A DNA stretch of 64,000 nucleotides from Candidatus Saccharimonadota bacterium. GTDB taxonomy: Bacteria; Patescibacteriota; Saccharimonadia; Saccharimonadales; UBA10212. This document shows positions 7,436 through 15,461 of this stretch, piece by piece (position 1 is the stretch's first letter; every line of letters begins with the position of its first letter). Under the pieces are notes generated by a model, which was not told the DNA's origin, searched no databases, and saw only the letters and a program-made list of their open reading frames with translations. The position numbers were made by a program, and so were the translations under genes. The stretch lies in assembly GCA_016176605.1 (NCBI GenBank), contig JACOWW010000002.1, positions 188,846 to 252,845 of the forward strand, read 5' to 3'.

Positions 7436-9088
7436 ATGCATCGATTCATTGAGCTGCTGAAACAAAGGGGTTTTGAAGGTGACATAGATAGCTCTAAGCA
7501 GACGCGGGAGTTTTATAGCCACGACGCTTCGCTGTTTGAGATGGTGCCCGAATTGGTTGTCTTCCCAAAGACGACCAAAGATTTGCAAGAGCTGGTTATT
7601 TGCACACACCTTTCAAAAAAAGAAATCCCTAATCTGTCGCTGACGGCCCGCAGCGCCGGTACCTGCATGTCCGGCGGCGCTATCAATGATTCCGTGGTCG
7701 TCGACTTTATGCGCTACATGAATAAAATCGAGGACGTTTTGGACCTTTCTGCTCGGGCTCAACCCGGCGTTTTTTATCGCGATTTTGAAAAAGCCACGCT
7801 AGCCAAGGGGGCGCTATTACCCACCTTCCCTGCTAGTCGCGAACTAGCGGCTATCGGCGGCATGGTTGCCAACAATGCCGGCGGCGAAAAATCGCTGCAG
7901 TACGGTAAAACCGAGGATTATGTTGATAAACTGAGCGTTGTTTTAAGTGACGGCCAAACCTACGAGCTAAAAGCGCTGAACAAACAAGAATTAGAAGCAA
8001 AAAAGACCCAAAATAACTTTGAGGGGCAAATTTATAATCAGATGTTTGACCTGCTTGATAAAAACTACGAGAAGATTAAAGCGGCCAAGCCGCACGTCAC
8101 CAAAAACTCAACCGGCTATAACCTGTGGGACGTCTGGAATCGCGAAACCGGCATTTTTGACCTGACTAAAATTTTCTCCGGCTCCCAAGGCACATTAGGT
8201 TTAATAAGCGATATTAATTTCCGTTTAGTTCACGACAAACCGTATTCGGGGGTGCTGGTCTGTTTTATGAAAAATTTGGACGGCCTTGGCGAGTTAATAA
8301 ACACAGTCACGGCCAGAAAACCGGCCAGTTTCGAAGCCTTTGACAACCACACTTTGATGCTGGCGATTAAGTTCTTCCCTTATTTCAGAAAAACTCTCGG
8401 TTGGGGCGGTTTGGTAAAACTGGGCTTTCAACTTCTCCCTGACGCTTTTCTGCTTTTTCGCGGTATCCCTAAAATGGTGCTATTAATCGAATTTACGGGT
8501 GAAACACCTCAGGAAGTCAAACAAAAAGTCCACGAGATGAAGCTGGCGCTGCAGCCATTCAAGCTGGAAGCCACCGAGGAAGATGACACCGAAGCTAAAG
8601 CCTGGAAGTTTAGGATCATGCGCCGTGAAAGCTTTAATTTACTGCGCAAAAAGGTCAAAGATAAGCACACGGCGCCATTCATCGACGATTTTGTGGTACC
8701 GCCGCTGCACCTGGCGGAGTTTTTGCCCAAACTACAGGCGATTATTAAAAAATATAGCTTGCTAGCGACGATTGCCGGGCATATGGGCGATGGCAACTTT
8801 CACGTTATTCCTTTGATGAAGATCGAAGATCCGCGGGAGCGTGCCAAGCTAGCGCCGGCTATGCGCGAGGTTAACGAGCTGGTATTAAGCTACGGCGGCA
8901 GTATTTCTGGCGAACACAACGACGGCCTGATCCGTGGCCCGTGGTTAAAACAGATGTACGGCGAAGAGATATTCGAATTATTTAAACAAACTAAAAGAAT
9001 TTTCGACCCGGAAAATATCTTCAATCCCCACAAAAAAACCGATGCCGATTGGGACTACTCAATGTCCCACATCCGCCAGCATTTTTAA
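7436..9088 (+). CDS. FAD-linked oxidase, GlcD/D-lactate dehydrogenase type
   Basis: 550 aa flavoprotein of the VAO/PCMH family. The FAD-binding region has 'LSLTARSAGTCMSGGAINDSVV' and 'GGMVANNAGGEKSLQYGKTEDY'. The C-terminal FAD-oxidase domain has 'TIAGHMGDGNFHVIP' and 'SGEHNDGLIRG', and ends with 'IFDPENIFNPHK'. The family oxidises D-2-hydroxy acids such as D-lactate or glycolate. It lacks the C-terminal iron-sulphur domain of the large D-lactate dehydrogenases. Acceptor and exact substrate are not determinable. The gene has its own promoter (7399-7427). Confidence 0.85.
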   Translation: MHRFIELLKQRGFEGDIDSSKQTREFYSHDASLFEMVPELVVFPKTTKDLQELVICTHLSKKEIPNLSLTARSAGTCMSGGAINDSVVVDFMRYMNKIEDVLDLSARAQPGVFYRDFEKATLAKGALLPTFPASRELAAIGGMVANNAGGEKSLQYGKTEDYVDKLSVVLSDGQTYELKALNKQELEAKKTQNNFEGQIYNQMFDLLDKNYEKIKAAKPHVTKNSTGYNLWDVWNRETGIFDLTKIFSGSQGTLGLISDINFRLVHDKPYSGVLVCFMKNLDGLGELINTVTARKPASFEAFDNHTLMLAIKFFPYFRKTLGWGGLVKLGFQLLPDAFLLFRGIPKMVLLIEFTGETPQEVKQKVHEMKLALQPFKLEATEEDDTEAKAWKFRIMRRESFNLLRKKVKDKHTAPFIDDFVVPPLHLAEFLPKLQAIIKKYSLLATIAGHMGDGNFHVIPLMKIEDPRERAKLAPAMREVNELVLSYGGSISGEHNDGLIRGPWLKQMYGEEIFELFKQTKRIFDPENIFNPHKKTDADWDYSMSHIRQHF

Positions 9089-9094
9089 ATCCAA

Positions 9095-10513
9095 TTACTC
9101 CTCAAAATTTGATTCTTTGCCTTTTTGCCAAGGAGCGTTCTGCAAAAAAGGCGCGAAAAGATCATCGCCGCTTATCGGGATATAAAAATCAGCTAGTTCT
9201 TTTTGGCTCGGGTTGTGCGATTGAAACTGAACGAAAGGTAGGTTTTCAATTATGGCAATTGGTGTTTGCTCAATCCCTTCGCCCATTTGTAGCGCCGCAG
9301 CCGCAGCCAGACCTCCGGCAACACTTGATATACTGACTTTGAATGGTCGGTCAAAGAGGTCGGGTTTACCCCGGTAGTCGTTGGCAGCTAAAAAACCGCT
9401 GTGTGAAACTACTATACCAACTGTGCCATAACGCAGTGGCATGACGGAACTATCGGTTATGATGACGCCAACTTTTTTAAGTCTAAAGCGCTTAACTAAA
9501 TATTCACGAATTTCATTGGCCGATTTCTGAGGCTCCTTGGGCCATAGTATGTAGTTACCATTACCGTTTGATTCATCGATTCCGGCCATAGGGATCAGGG
9601 TATTTTTGGTAATCGAGAAACTGATGCCGTATTTACTAAGTGAGGCCGGTAGATAATGTTTGGACTGTGTTTTTATCAGTTCTTCTTTGTCAATGCTGCC
9701 AATCGGAACAACATTTCCTTCACAAATAGCAACTATTTTGGATGTAATGGCCACTACCGAGCCTTCCTTAAGTGCGGCAAGATATTTATCGAGCAGTTCA
9801 AAAATAGTTGGCCCACCAGCTACTATCTTGTCTGTTTTAACCGTTTTTATGATCATACGGTTTTTTTTGTCTCCCTTTAACCACCACACCCCTAGATAGA
9901 CTAACGGTGTCTCAACTACAGACAGTGTACAGCGGATTAGCCAGTAAGGGATGATCAGGCTGAACAAAAAGCTTAGATTTGCTCCTAAACTTTCGTGCAG
10001 TGCGTAAAAAGCCAAGAATATAAAGACTGTTGAATCGGCAAACTGGGAAATGAAATTAGAAACGTTATTACGCAGCCAAAGTGCTTTCTTGTGCATTTTC
10101 TCACGTAGTTTAGCAAAAACTGCTATGTCCAGTAGTTCGGACACTGCAAATGCCGTTAAGCTGGCAGCCGATATACGGGCTGTGGCACTAAATATCTTGT
10201 CATAAGCCGATTCGGTGCTAGCGAATCTGTGTGACGGTGGTAAGTTGGTTGCTAGTAGCGAGAATAAAAGCAGTAGGGTGATAACAATCAAGCCTGACCA
10301 TACCAGGCTACGAGCCCTTTGCTTACCGTGGACTTCAACCACAACATCAGTCAGTGTAAATAGTAAGGGCAAAACGAATATTGCCACGCTGGCATTTAAG
10401 TGCATCCAGCTGAAGTTTGTCAGCGGGAACGTTTTGGGGCCAAAAATCTCAGCGGTCATTACGCCGAAGATATAAAGTGCTACAACCAAATCGAACTTGC
10501 GGATTTTAAACAT
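9095..10513 (-). CDS. Fusion: queuosine-precursor transporter + F420/folate-type gamma-glutamyl ligase
   Basis: 472 aa in two parts. Residues 1 to about 225 form the six-helix YhhQ/VUT family of queuosine-precursor transporters ('FTLTDVVVEVHGKQRARSLVW', 'NFISQFADSTVFIFLAF'). Residues about 230-472 are a CofE-like domain ('SVVAITSKIVAICEGNVV', 'GVIITDSSVMPLRYGTVGI', 'AANDYRGKPDLF'), the fold of F420-0:gamma-glutamyl ligase; similar CPR proteins are annotated as putative folate gamma-glutamate ligases. The ORF is continuous across the joint with no internal start of note. The leader (10519-10573) resembles a preQ1-I riboswitch, agreeing with the transporter half. Strong Shine-Dalgarno GAGGAGG. 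Confidence 0.8.
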   Translation of the reverse strand: MFKIRKFDLVVALYIFGVMTAEIFGPKTFPLTNFSWMHLNASVAIFVLPLLFTLTDVVVEVHGKQRARSLVWSGLIVITLLLLFSLLATNLPPSHRFASTESAYDKIFSATARISAASLTAFAVSELLDIAVFAKLREKMHKKALWLRNNVSNFISQFADSTVFIFLAFYALHESLGANLSFLFSLIIPYWLIRCTLSVVETPLVYLGVWWLKGDKKNRMIIKTVKTDKIVAGGPTIFELLDKYLAALKEGSVVAITSKIVAICEGNVVPIGSIDKEELIKTQSKHYLPASLSKYGISFSITKNTLIPMAGIDESNGNGNYILWPKEPQKSANEIREYLVKRFRLKKVGVIITDSSVMPLRYGTVGIVVSHSGFLAANDYRGKPDLFDRPFKVSISSVAGGLAAAAALQMGEGIEQTPIAIIENLPFVQFQSHNPSQKELADFYIPISGDDLFAPFLQNAPWQKGKESNFEE

Positions 10514-10518
10514 CTTAA

Positions 10519-10573
10519 CCTCCTCGTTAGTTTTTTGGGAGGTAGTTTTAAACTAGCTCCCCACGTAGGGAGC
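10519..10573 (-). promoter_or_regulatory. preQ1-I-like riboswitch candidate
   Basis: Read on the minus strand, a 5-bp stem (GGGAG/CUCCC) encloses a loop containing CUAGUU and CUAC. It is followed by the A-rich tail AAAAAACUAA, then the Shine-Dalgarno GAGGAGG and the ATG. Loop UAGUU can pair with tail AACUA, giving the H-type pseudoknot expected for preQ1 class I aptamers. Just upstream, GCUCCC can pair with the same GGGAGC, and ACCUCC can pair with GGAGGU of the Shine-Dalgarno, so mutually exclusive folds exist. The loop is longer than in typical preQ1-I aptamers and could simply extend the hairpin. The downstream gene is a queuosine-precursor transporter fusion. Confidence 0.5.
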
Positions 10574-10640
10574 AAAAATCAGCAAAACCCAGACCAAGTT
10601 CGAACTCGTTTGTTGTTGAGCATAATTTTAGTATTATAGC

Positions 10641-11180
10641 CTATTTTAAGAATGGGAGGGCTTTGGCAAGTTTGGTTTTAGCCCACCAGGCATTCAAGCT
10701 CCAAGCTTGGTGGTCGCTTGTTAAGGCTACGCCGAAGAGAACGAGGGCGTAAATAATATGTTCATCAACGCCGGGAACGTTAGCTGGCCAAAGCAGCGCG
10801 CTCCATATAAGGAGTAACATAACAATCCCAACCAGTGACGCAAAACGTATCCAAGTACCTAGTAGTAAGCCCACACCTGCAACCAGCAGGCCGAGCATGA
10901 ATAACCAGTCAACCCAAGCCTGGCCAGCCAGGTTGTGGTAAAAGTCGGCAAAGGGGCCGGTTGCGGCGTTGCCCAAGAAACCCTTGGTCGGTGAGCCGCC
11001 ATTAATCCAGGCTGATGAACAACCAACATCTACCAAGCCGGTAGCCTTAGCTTTGCAGGTAGCAAACCCCAGCCCGAATAGTTTGTCTAAAAACGCCCAC
11101 AAAAAAACGTATCCCAGCGCTATCCGAAGCAGAGCCCAAGTGTACATGCTAGCGTCCGTGACATATTTTTTAATAGCCAT
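10641..11180 (-). CDS. DoxX-like membrane protein
   Basis: 179 aa with four membrane helices: 'ALLRIALGYVFLWAFLDKLFGLGF' at the start, 'WVDWLFMLGLLVAGVGLLLGTWIRFASLVGIVMLLLIW' in the middle and 'HIIYALVLFGVAL' near the end. This matches the DoxX/DoxD (thiosulphate:quinone oxidoreductase small subunit-like) fold, with an extracellular insert carrying two cysteines (TCKAK, VGCSS). AAAGGAT lies 6 nt before the ATG. The partner protein and electron donor are not visible in the neighbourhood. Confidence 0.7.
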   Translation of the reverse strand: MAIKKYVTDASMYTWALLRIALGYVFLWAFLDKLFGLGFATCKAKATGLVDVGCSSAWINGGSPTKGFLGNAATGPFADFYHNLAGQAWVDWLFMLGLLVAGVGLLLGTWIRFASLVGIVMLLLIWSALLWPANVPGVDEHIIYALVLFGVALTSDHQAWSLNAWWAKTKLAKALPFLK

Positions 11181-11281
11181 ATAAATATCCTTTTTACATT
11201 AACTATTTTTAGATTACGCTTATTCTTATTTTCTGACAACAATTTTAATGCTGCCTGCGCTTTCACTGTTAATACATTTAA

Positions 11282-12409
11282 TTACTGGTTCAACTCATCA
11301 ATGGCTGTTTGGATTTGCAGGTAGTTTTCTATGCCGGCGGCTGGGATTAACGCCGATTGGCCATCGGGGGCATAGCTGGCTAGCAGATTTTTGCCATTAA
11401 TATTACGCAGTGAAACAGACTGCAGTTTATCGTCAGCAATTGAATTAAAAATCTGTAGCAATGAGCGCGCTTCGCCCAGCCTAACATCGGATTTTACATT
11501 TTTACCAACGGCCTGAAATATCTGGCCGTTCTTGAGGGGGTTGAGGATGAGAGTCCAGCTTAACTTACCTTTGATGGCAGTTAGAACTTGGCGCTGGTGC
11601 TGGGTACGGTCAAAGTCGGCTTGCGGGAAACCGTAGCTGCCATAGGCGTCGCCGCGGGCGCGCGTAAAGTTTAACGCTGTTTGGCCGTCCAATTTTTGCT
11701 GGCCATTGGCTAGCTTGAGCGGGCCGCCGTCGACCGGACTGATATTGGGGTCATAAAGCCCCCTAGGGTCCGGGCTTTTGACCTCGACATTTATCCCGCC
11801 CAAGGCATTAACGCTGTCACGCACGGCCGAGTAGTTAATCAACGCGTAATAATTTACCGGGGTTGCAAAATCTTGCTCAACTATTTGCTTCAGCAGCTCG
11901 ATGCCTCCGTCTTTGTAGACTTCGTTGATTTTGCCGTAACCAAAACCGGGAATTTTGACATAAAGGTCGCGCGGAATACTCAAAATATAGCCGCTATCAT
12001 TTCTGTTGTTCATTGAAAGCAGCATGATGGAATCCGTCAGGTCGGCGCCTGGGTGGCCGGGATCGTCAATCGAATAGCCGACCAGTAGTACATTGGTGCG
12101 GCCGTTTTGGCTGAGGGCTTCGCTGCCGCTAATAAGGCTGAAGAGATTGCCGGAACCAAAAATGCCGGCCGAGGCCCTGGAGATATTAATGGCGTCCCAA
12201 ACGCCAATGACTATGAAAAAGCTAAGTACGCTTAGCGACAACCAAATTAGGGCGCGCTTCCAAAGCGGTCGCTTTGTCTCGGGTGTTTCCGTACCTACGG
12301 GTCGTACCCGGGGCCAGGTACCATCCGGTACCCGGGGGTGGGGGGCGGGCAGTGTTTTATGAATATCGAACGCTCTTTTGCCGTGAGGTCTGTTACTGTC
12401 TTTTCTCAT
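11282..12409 (-). CDS. LytR-CpsA-Psr (LCP) family protein
   Basis: 375 aa. A cytoplasmic basic N-terminus of about 50 residues precedes one membrane helix (ALIWLSLSVLSFFIVIGVW) and an extracytoplasmic LCP domain. The domain shows 'NVLLVGYS', 'TDSIMLLSMN', 'ILSIPRDLYVKIPGFG', 'KINEVYKDGG', and 'ALNFTRARG ... DFDRTQHQRQVL', covering the Asp and Arg residues that bind the polyprenyl-pyrophosphate substrate. LCP enzymes attach glycopolymers to the cell envelope. It lies 11 nt downstream of the histidine kinase, so it is probably part of, and controlled by, that two-component operon. Confidence 0.92.
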   Translation of the reverse strand: MRKDSNRPHGKRAFDIHKTLPAPHPRVPDGTWPRVRPVGTETPETKRPLWKRALIWLSLSVLSFFIVIGVWDAINISRASAGIFGSGNLFSLISGSEALSQNGRTNVLLVGYSIDDPGHPGADLTDSIMLLSMNNRNDSGYILSIPRDLYVKIPGFGYGKINEVYKDGGIELLKQIVEQDFATPVNYYALINYSAVRDSVNALGGINVEVKSPDPRGLYDPNISPVDGGPLKLANGQQKLDGQTALNFTRARGDAYGSYGFPQADFDRTQHQRQVLTAIKGKLSWTLILNPLKNGQIFQAVGKNVKSDVRLGEARSLLQIFNSIADDKLQSVSLRNINGKNLLASYAPDGQSALIPAAGIENYLQIQTAIDELNQ

Positions 12410-12420
12410 GCCGGACTTTC

Positions 12421-13413
12421 TTAGCGGGCTAATGGTAAGCGGACAGTGAATGTCGAGCCTTTGCCTGGCGCCGAGCGAACATCTATTTGCCCTTTGTGTA
12501 ACTGCACTATTTTTTGGGCGATGGCCAATCCCAAGCCATGACCACCGGTTGTAGTTTTAGAACGAGCCTTATCGGCCCTATAAAAACGTTCAAAAATGTG
12601 CGGCAGATCCTGCTTGGCAATTCCTTGTCCGTGATCAGTGACGGTGATGTGCGCCTGCCTATCTTTGGTCTTCGCCGACAGCTTCACCTCACCGCCCTTG
12701 GGGCTATACTTGACGGCGTTATCAAGCAAAATACTTAACAAGTTAAGTATTTGTTGATGATTGCCGATTACCGTGATGTCTTTAGAGGAGTTTTTTATTA
12801 AAATCCGGCGTTCCCTAGCTCGTTTATTCACCTGCCCGATCGCATCGTTGGCTACATTCTTGAGCGACACTTGCTCGTTTGGTGTGTCTTTGCCTGCCGT
12901 AGCTAGCTCCAGCAAACCCTCGCTTAATGATTTTAATTTACCAACTTCTTCGAGGTTACTTTTTAGCAGGTTGATAGCCTCGGCCTGGCTAAGACCGGGG
13001 TTGCGCAGGGCTACTTCTATTTCGGTCTGCATGGCCGTCAGTGGCGTGCGTAGTTCGTGGCTGGCGTCACCGGTAAAGCGTTTTTGCAGCTCCAACGTTT
13101 CTTCTAAGGGTTTAAGCGTCCGCCGCGCCAAGAAATAACTGGCGCCGCCGCCCAGCAATAAAACGGCTCCGTTAAATAGTATTAAATTAGACCTTAAATG
13201 GTTTTTATCCTTTTGGGCTTGAGCGGCGCGCAGGCTGTTGATGCCGGGGTTATTGGGGCCAAATAGCAAGTTATAAAGGTCTGATGGGCGGCTGGCGCTG
13301 GCCTCCAGCTCCGAACTGGACAACCGATAAATTGCAAAAGAAAAGCCAATAGATAACGCCATTATGATGGTCAAATACCAGAGTGTCAATTTTAGCGCTG
13401 CTGACTTAAACAT
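12421..13413 (-). CDS. Sensor histidine kinase
   Basis: The ORF track starts at a TTG, but the ATG at 13413 is 6 nt from GGAGG and is preferred. The order is: membrane helix (LTLWYLTIIMALSIGFSFAIY), short external loop of about 45 aa, second helix (LILFNGAVLLLGGGASYFLA), HisKA with phospho-acceptor His in 'DASHELRTPLTAM', and HATPase_c with 'LLDNAVKYSPKGG', 'DHGQGIAKQDLPHIFERFYR' and 'GGHGLGLAIAQKIV'. It pairs with the response regulator upstream, and the LCP gene follows. The spacer before it carries a very large inverted-repeat structure. Confidence 0.95.
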   Translation of the reverse strand: MFKSAALKLTLWYLTIIMALSIGFSFAIYRLSSSELEASASRPSDLYNLLFGPNNPGINSLRAAQAQKDKNHLRSNLILFNGAVLLLGGGASYFLARRTLKPLEETLELQKRFTGDASHELRTPLTAMQTEIEVALRNPGLSQAEAINLLKSNLEEVGKLKSLSEGLLELATAGKDTPNEQVSLKNVANDAIGQVNKRARERRILIKNSSKDITVIGNHQQILNLLSILLDNAVKYSPKGGEVKLSAKTKDRQAHITVTDHGQGIAKQDLPHIFERFYRADKARSKTTTGGHGLGLAIAQKIVQLHKGQIDVRSAPGKGSTFTVRLPLAR

Positions 13414-13424
13414 CAAGCACCTCC

Positions 13425-13608
13425 GGTGCTATTAACCATTTTCCCTTTACCATTTACCATGCATTTACCATTAGCCATTAATCCTGCACCATGGATAACG
13501 GTAAACCCAGCACTTAGCTTAAGTATCTTAGAGGCTCGAGCTAAGTGCTGGGTAAACGGATAATGTACGGTGAACGGTGAACGGTTAACGGTGAACGGAA
13601 ATGACGCA
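13425..13608 (-). repeat. Heptad inverted-repeat cassette (type 3) between response regulator and kinase
   Basis: On the coding strand: left arm CCGTTCA CCGTTAA CCGTTCA CCGTTCA, then a perfect 14-bp hairpin (CCCAGCACTTAGCT/AGCTAAGTGCTGGG), then a right arm of TAATGG/TAAATGG units, ending directly at the Shine-Dalgarno of the kinase. The arms pair with some G-U. The small ORF here (66 aa in the track) is a by-product of the repeats. Confidence 0.75.
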
Positions 13609-13609
13609 G

Positions 13610-14290
13610 TCATTTCTTGGCCTCTATCTTGTAGCCGAAACCGCGCAAGGTATGCAGTAGCGGCCGGCCTTTAAAGGGTTTGTCTATTTTGTTGCGTAAG
13701 TAGCCGATGTACACCTCTACCGTGTTGGGTAGAATGTCGGCGTCGAAGTTCCAGACATGGGCGATGATATTGTCTTTGGAGTGTACTTGCCCGGCATTAC
13801 GCATCAAATATTCCAACAAAGCAAATTCCTTGGAGCTTAGGGCGATGGTTTTACCAGCGCGGCTGATGTTGTAGTTGGTAGTATCGAGCGTTAAATCGCC
13901 GACCTTTAGCACGTTGCCTTTAGTTTCGCTGGGCCGGCGCAGCAGTGCCCGCACGCGGGCCAGTAACTCTTCGAAGCTAAAAGGCTTAATAAGATAATCG
14001 TCGGCGCCAGCGTTGAGCCCGGTGACACGGTCACGGATTTGATCCTTGGCGGTCAGCAGTAACACCGGCGTGTGGATTTTCTTTTCACGCAGTTTCTTTA
14101 CGATGTCTAGGCCCTCCATACTGCCCGGCAGCATACGGTCGATTATCATAACGTCGTATGGTTCGTTGAGAGCTGCGCCGTAGCCGTTGTCAGCGTCATA
14201 TTCGACGTCAACGGCGTATTTTTCCTGTTCTAACCCCTTTTTAATAGCCCCGGCAATTTTATGCTCGTCTTCAATAACTAATATTCTCAT
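13610..14290 (-). CDS. OmpR/PhoB-family response regulator
   Basis: 226 aa. The receiver domain has acidic 'EDE' near residue 8, phospho-acceptor Asp51 in 'VMIIDRMLPG', Thr in 'LLLTAKD' and Lys in 'YLIKPFSFEELLARV'. The C-terminal winged-helix DNA-binding domain has 'LSSKEFALLEYLMRNAGQVHS' and 'NTVEVYIGYLRNKI'. It resembles the CusR/MprA subgroup. It is first in the operon with the kinase and LCP genes. A CAATG-type heptad cassette precedes it and supplies AAGGAGG. Confidence 0.95.
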   Translation of the reverse strand: MRILVIEDEHKIAGAIKKGLEQEKYAVDVEYDADNGYGAALNEPYDVMIIDRMLPGSMEGLDIVKKLREKKIHTPVLLLTAKDQIRDRVTGLNAGADDYLIKPFSFEELLARVRALLRRPSETKGNVLKVGDLTLDTTNYNISRAGKTIALSSKEFALLEYLMRNAGQVHSKDNIIAHVWNFDADILPNTVEVYIGYLRNKIDKPFKGRPLLHTLRGFGYKIEAKK

Positions 14291-14296
14291 CCCGAG

Positions 14297-14440
14297 CCTC
14301 CTTCAGAGGCAATGGTCAATGAACAAGTGTCAAGTGTCAATGAATGCTCAATGCTTGAATGATTCAATACATTAATACATTGTTTATTACTGCATTTATT
14401 GAACATTGAGCATTGAGCATTGATCATTTGTTTCTATTGT
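14297..14440 (-). repeat. Heptad inverted-repeat cassette (type 2, CAATG units) upstream of response regulator
   Basis: Coding-strand units ATCAATG CTCAATG CTCAATG TTCAATA are followed, after an AT-rich centre, by the complementary CATTGAG CATTCATTGACACTTGACACTTG units. The 3' end runs into CTCTGAAGGAGG, the ribosome binding site of the response regulator. Same design as 38630-38756 and 49725-49810. Confidence 0.75.
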
Positions 14441-14506
14441 AACCCTTAAACTGAGAATTTTCTGAGAGTTTTCGTTATTTCCCCTTGAGGTACAATATGG
14501 AGTGAA

Positions 14507-15454
14507 GTGAAACTTTCCAGAGAAAGAGTTGGGCAGGCTATCGGCGTAGCGGGGACGGCTGCCGGTCTTTTTGTATTTATTGCTAATCCGAGTTTTCCAA
14601 CTCCCGATAAGCTCGCTATATTTCTGTTTTTCTTCATGATGATATTTAAGCAGGCATTTTTTGTTTTGAAGCGTCTGCTGCCCTTCGTCGCTATACTTTT
14701 GGTTTATGATTCGTTCCGCGGAATTGCTGATAACTTGAATACTCATGTTAATTACACATTCATGATCGGGGCGGACCGGTTTTTATTTGGCGATCTGCCA
14801 ACTGCCACTTTGCAGAACTGGTTATGGGACGGTCGTGTCCAATGGTTTGACATCGCCCTTTATTTGCCTTATATGCTCCATTTTGTCTTGCCGGTCGGTA
14901 TGGCAATCGTGATCTGGGAAAACCGCCGCAAACACTATTGGAATTACGTAACGGCTTTCTCGATCGTATCTTTTGCGGCCTTTTTTACTTTTCTGCTCTT
15001 TCCGGCCGCGCCGCCCTGGCTGGCAGTCGAGAATGGCTATATAGAAGATATACGGCGGATTTCCAGTGATGTTTGGTTCAGCTTAGGAATTTCAGATTTC
15101 CCGTCGGTATATAACCAAATATCGCCTAATCCGGTGGCGGCCATGCCCTCGCTGCACGCCGCCTGGGCGATCCTTCTATACATATTCGTCCTTAAATTAT
15201 ATGGTCGCCGGTGGGGTCTTTTGGCTCTATCTTATCCGCTTGTCATCACCTTTGTCGTTGTCTACCAGGGTGAACACTATGTGATTGATGCCTTGGCCGG
15301 AATTATTTATGCCCTGGGAGCCTATTTTAGCGCGCCGTATTTGGTACGCTTCATTGAAAGAAAAATAGCGCCGCTGCTTCACCGCCACCATTACGCCAAG
15401 GCCCATGCCAAAAAACAGATGTCGTCCAAGCAAAAAACCGCTAAGTCGCTATAA
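14507..15454 (+). CDS. PAP2-superfamily membrane phosphatase (Aur1/Ipt1-like)
   Basis: 315 aa, six predicted membrane helices. Active-site motifs of the PAP2_3 group are 'AAMPSLHAAWAILLY' and 'YQGEHYVIDALAGI'. These enzymes dephosphorylate lipid phosphates or transfer phospho-head groups. The basic C-terminus (HRHHYAKAHAKKQ) is cytoplasmic. The start is GTG 14507 with GGAG 4 nt upstream. It sits 7 nt before the VanY gene, so both probably act in envelope metabolism. Confidence 0.8.
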   Translation: MKLSRERVGQAIGVAGTAAGLFVFIANPSFPTPDKLAIFLFFFMMIFKQAFFVLKRLLPFVAILLVYDSFRGIADNLNTHVNYTFMIGADRFLFGDLPTATLQNWLWDGRVQWFDIALYLPYMLHFVLPVGMAIVIWENRRKHYWNYVTAFSIVSFAAFFTFLLFPAAPPWLAVENGYIEDIRRISSDVWFSLGISDFPSVYNQISPNPVAAMPSLHAAWAILLYIFVLKLYGRRWGLLALSYPLVITFVVVYQGEHYVIDALAGIIYALGAYFSAPYLVRFIERKIAPLLHRHHYAKAHAKKQMSSKQKTAKSL

Positions 15455-15461
15455 TGAAACC

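Noticed and set aside
13413-13613. 66-aa ORF between response regulator and kinase
   Set aside because: Made entirely of the heptad repeat translation (PFTVNRSPFTVHYPF); a by-product of the cassette.
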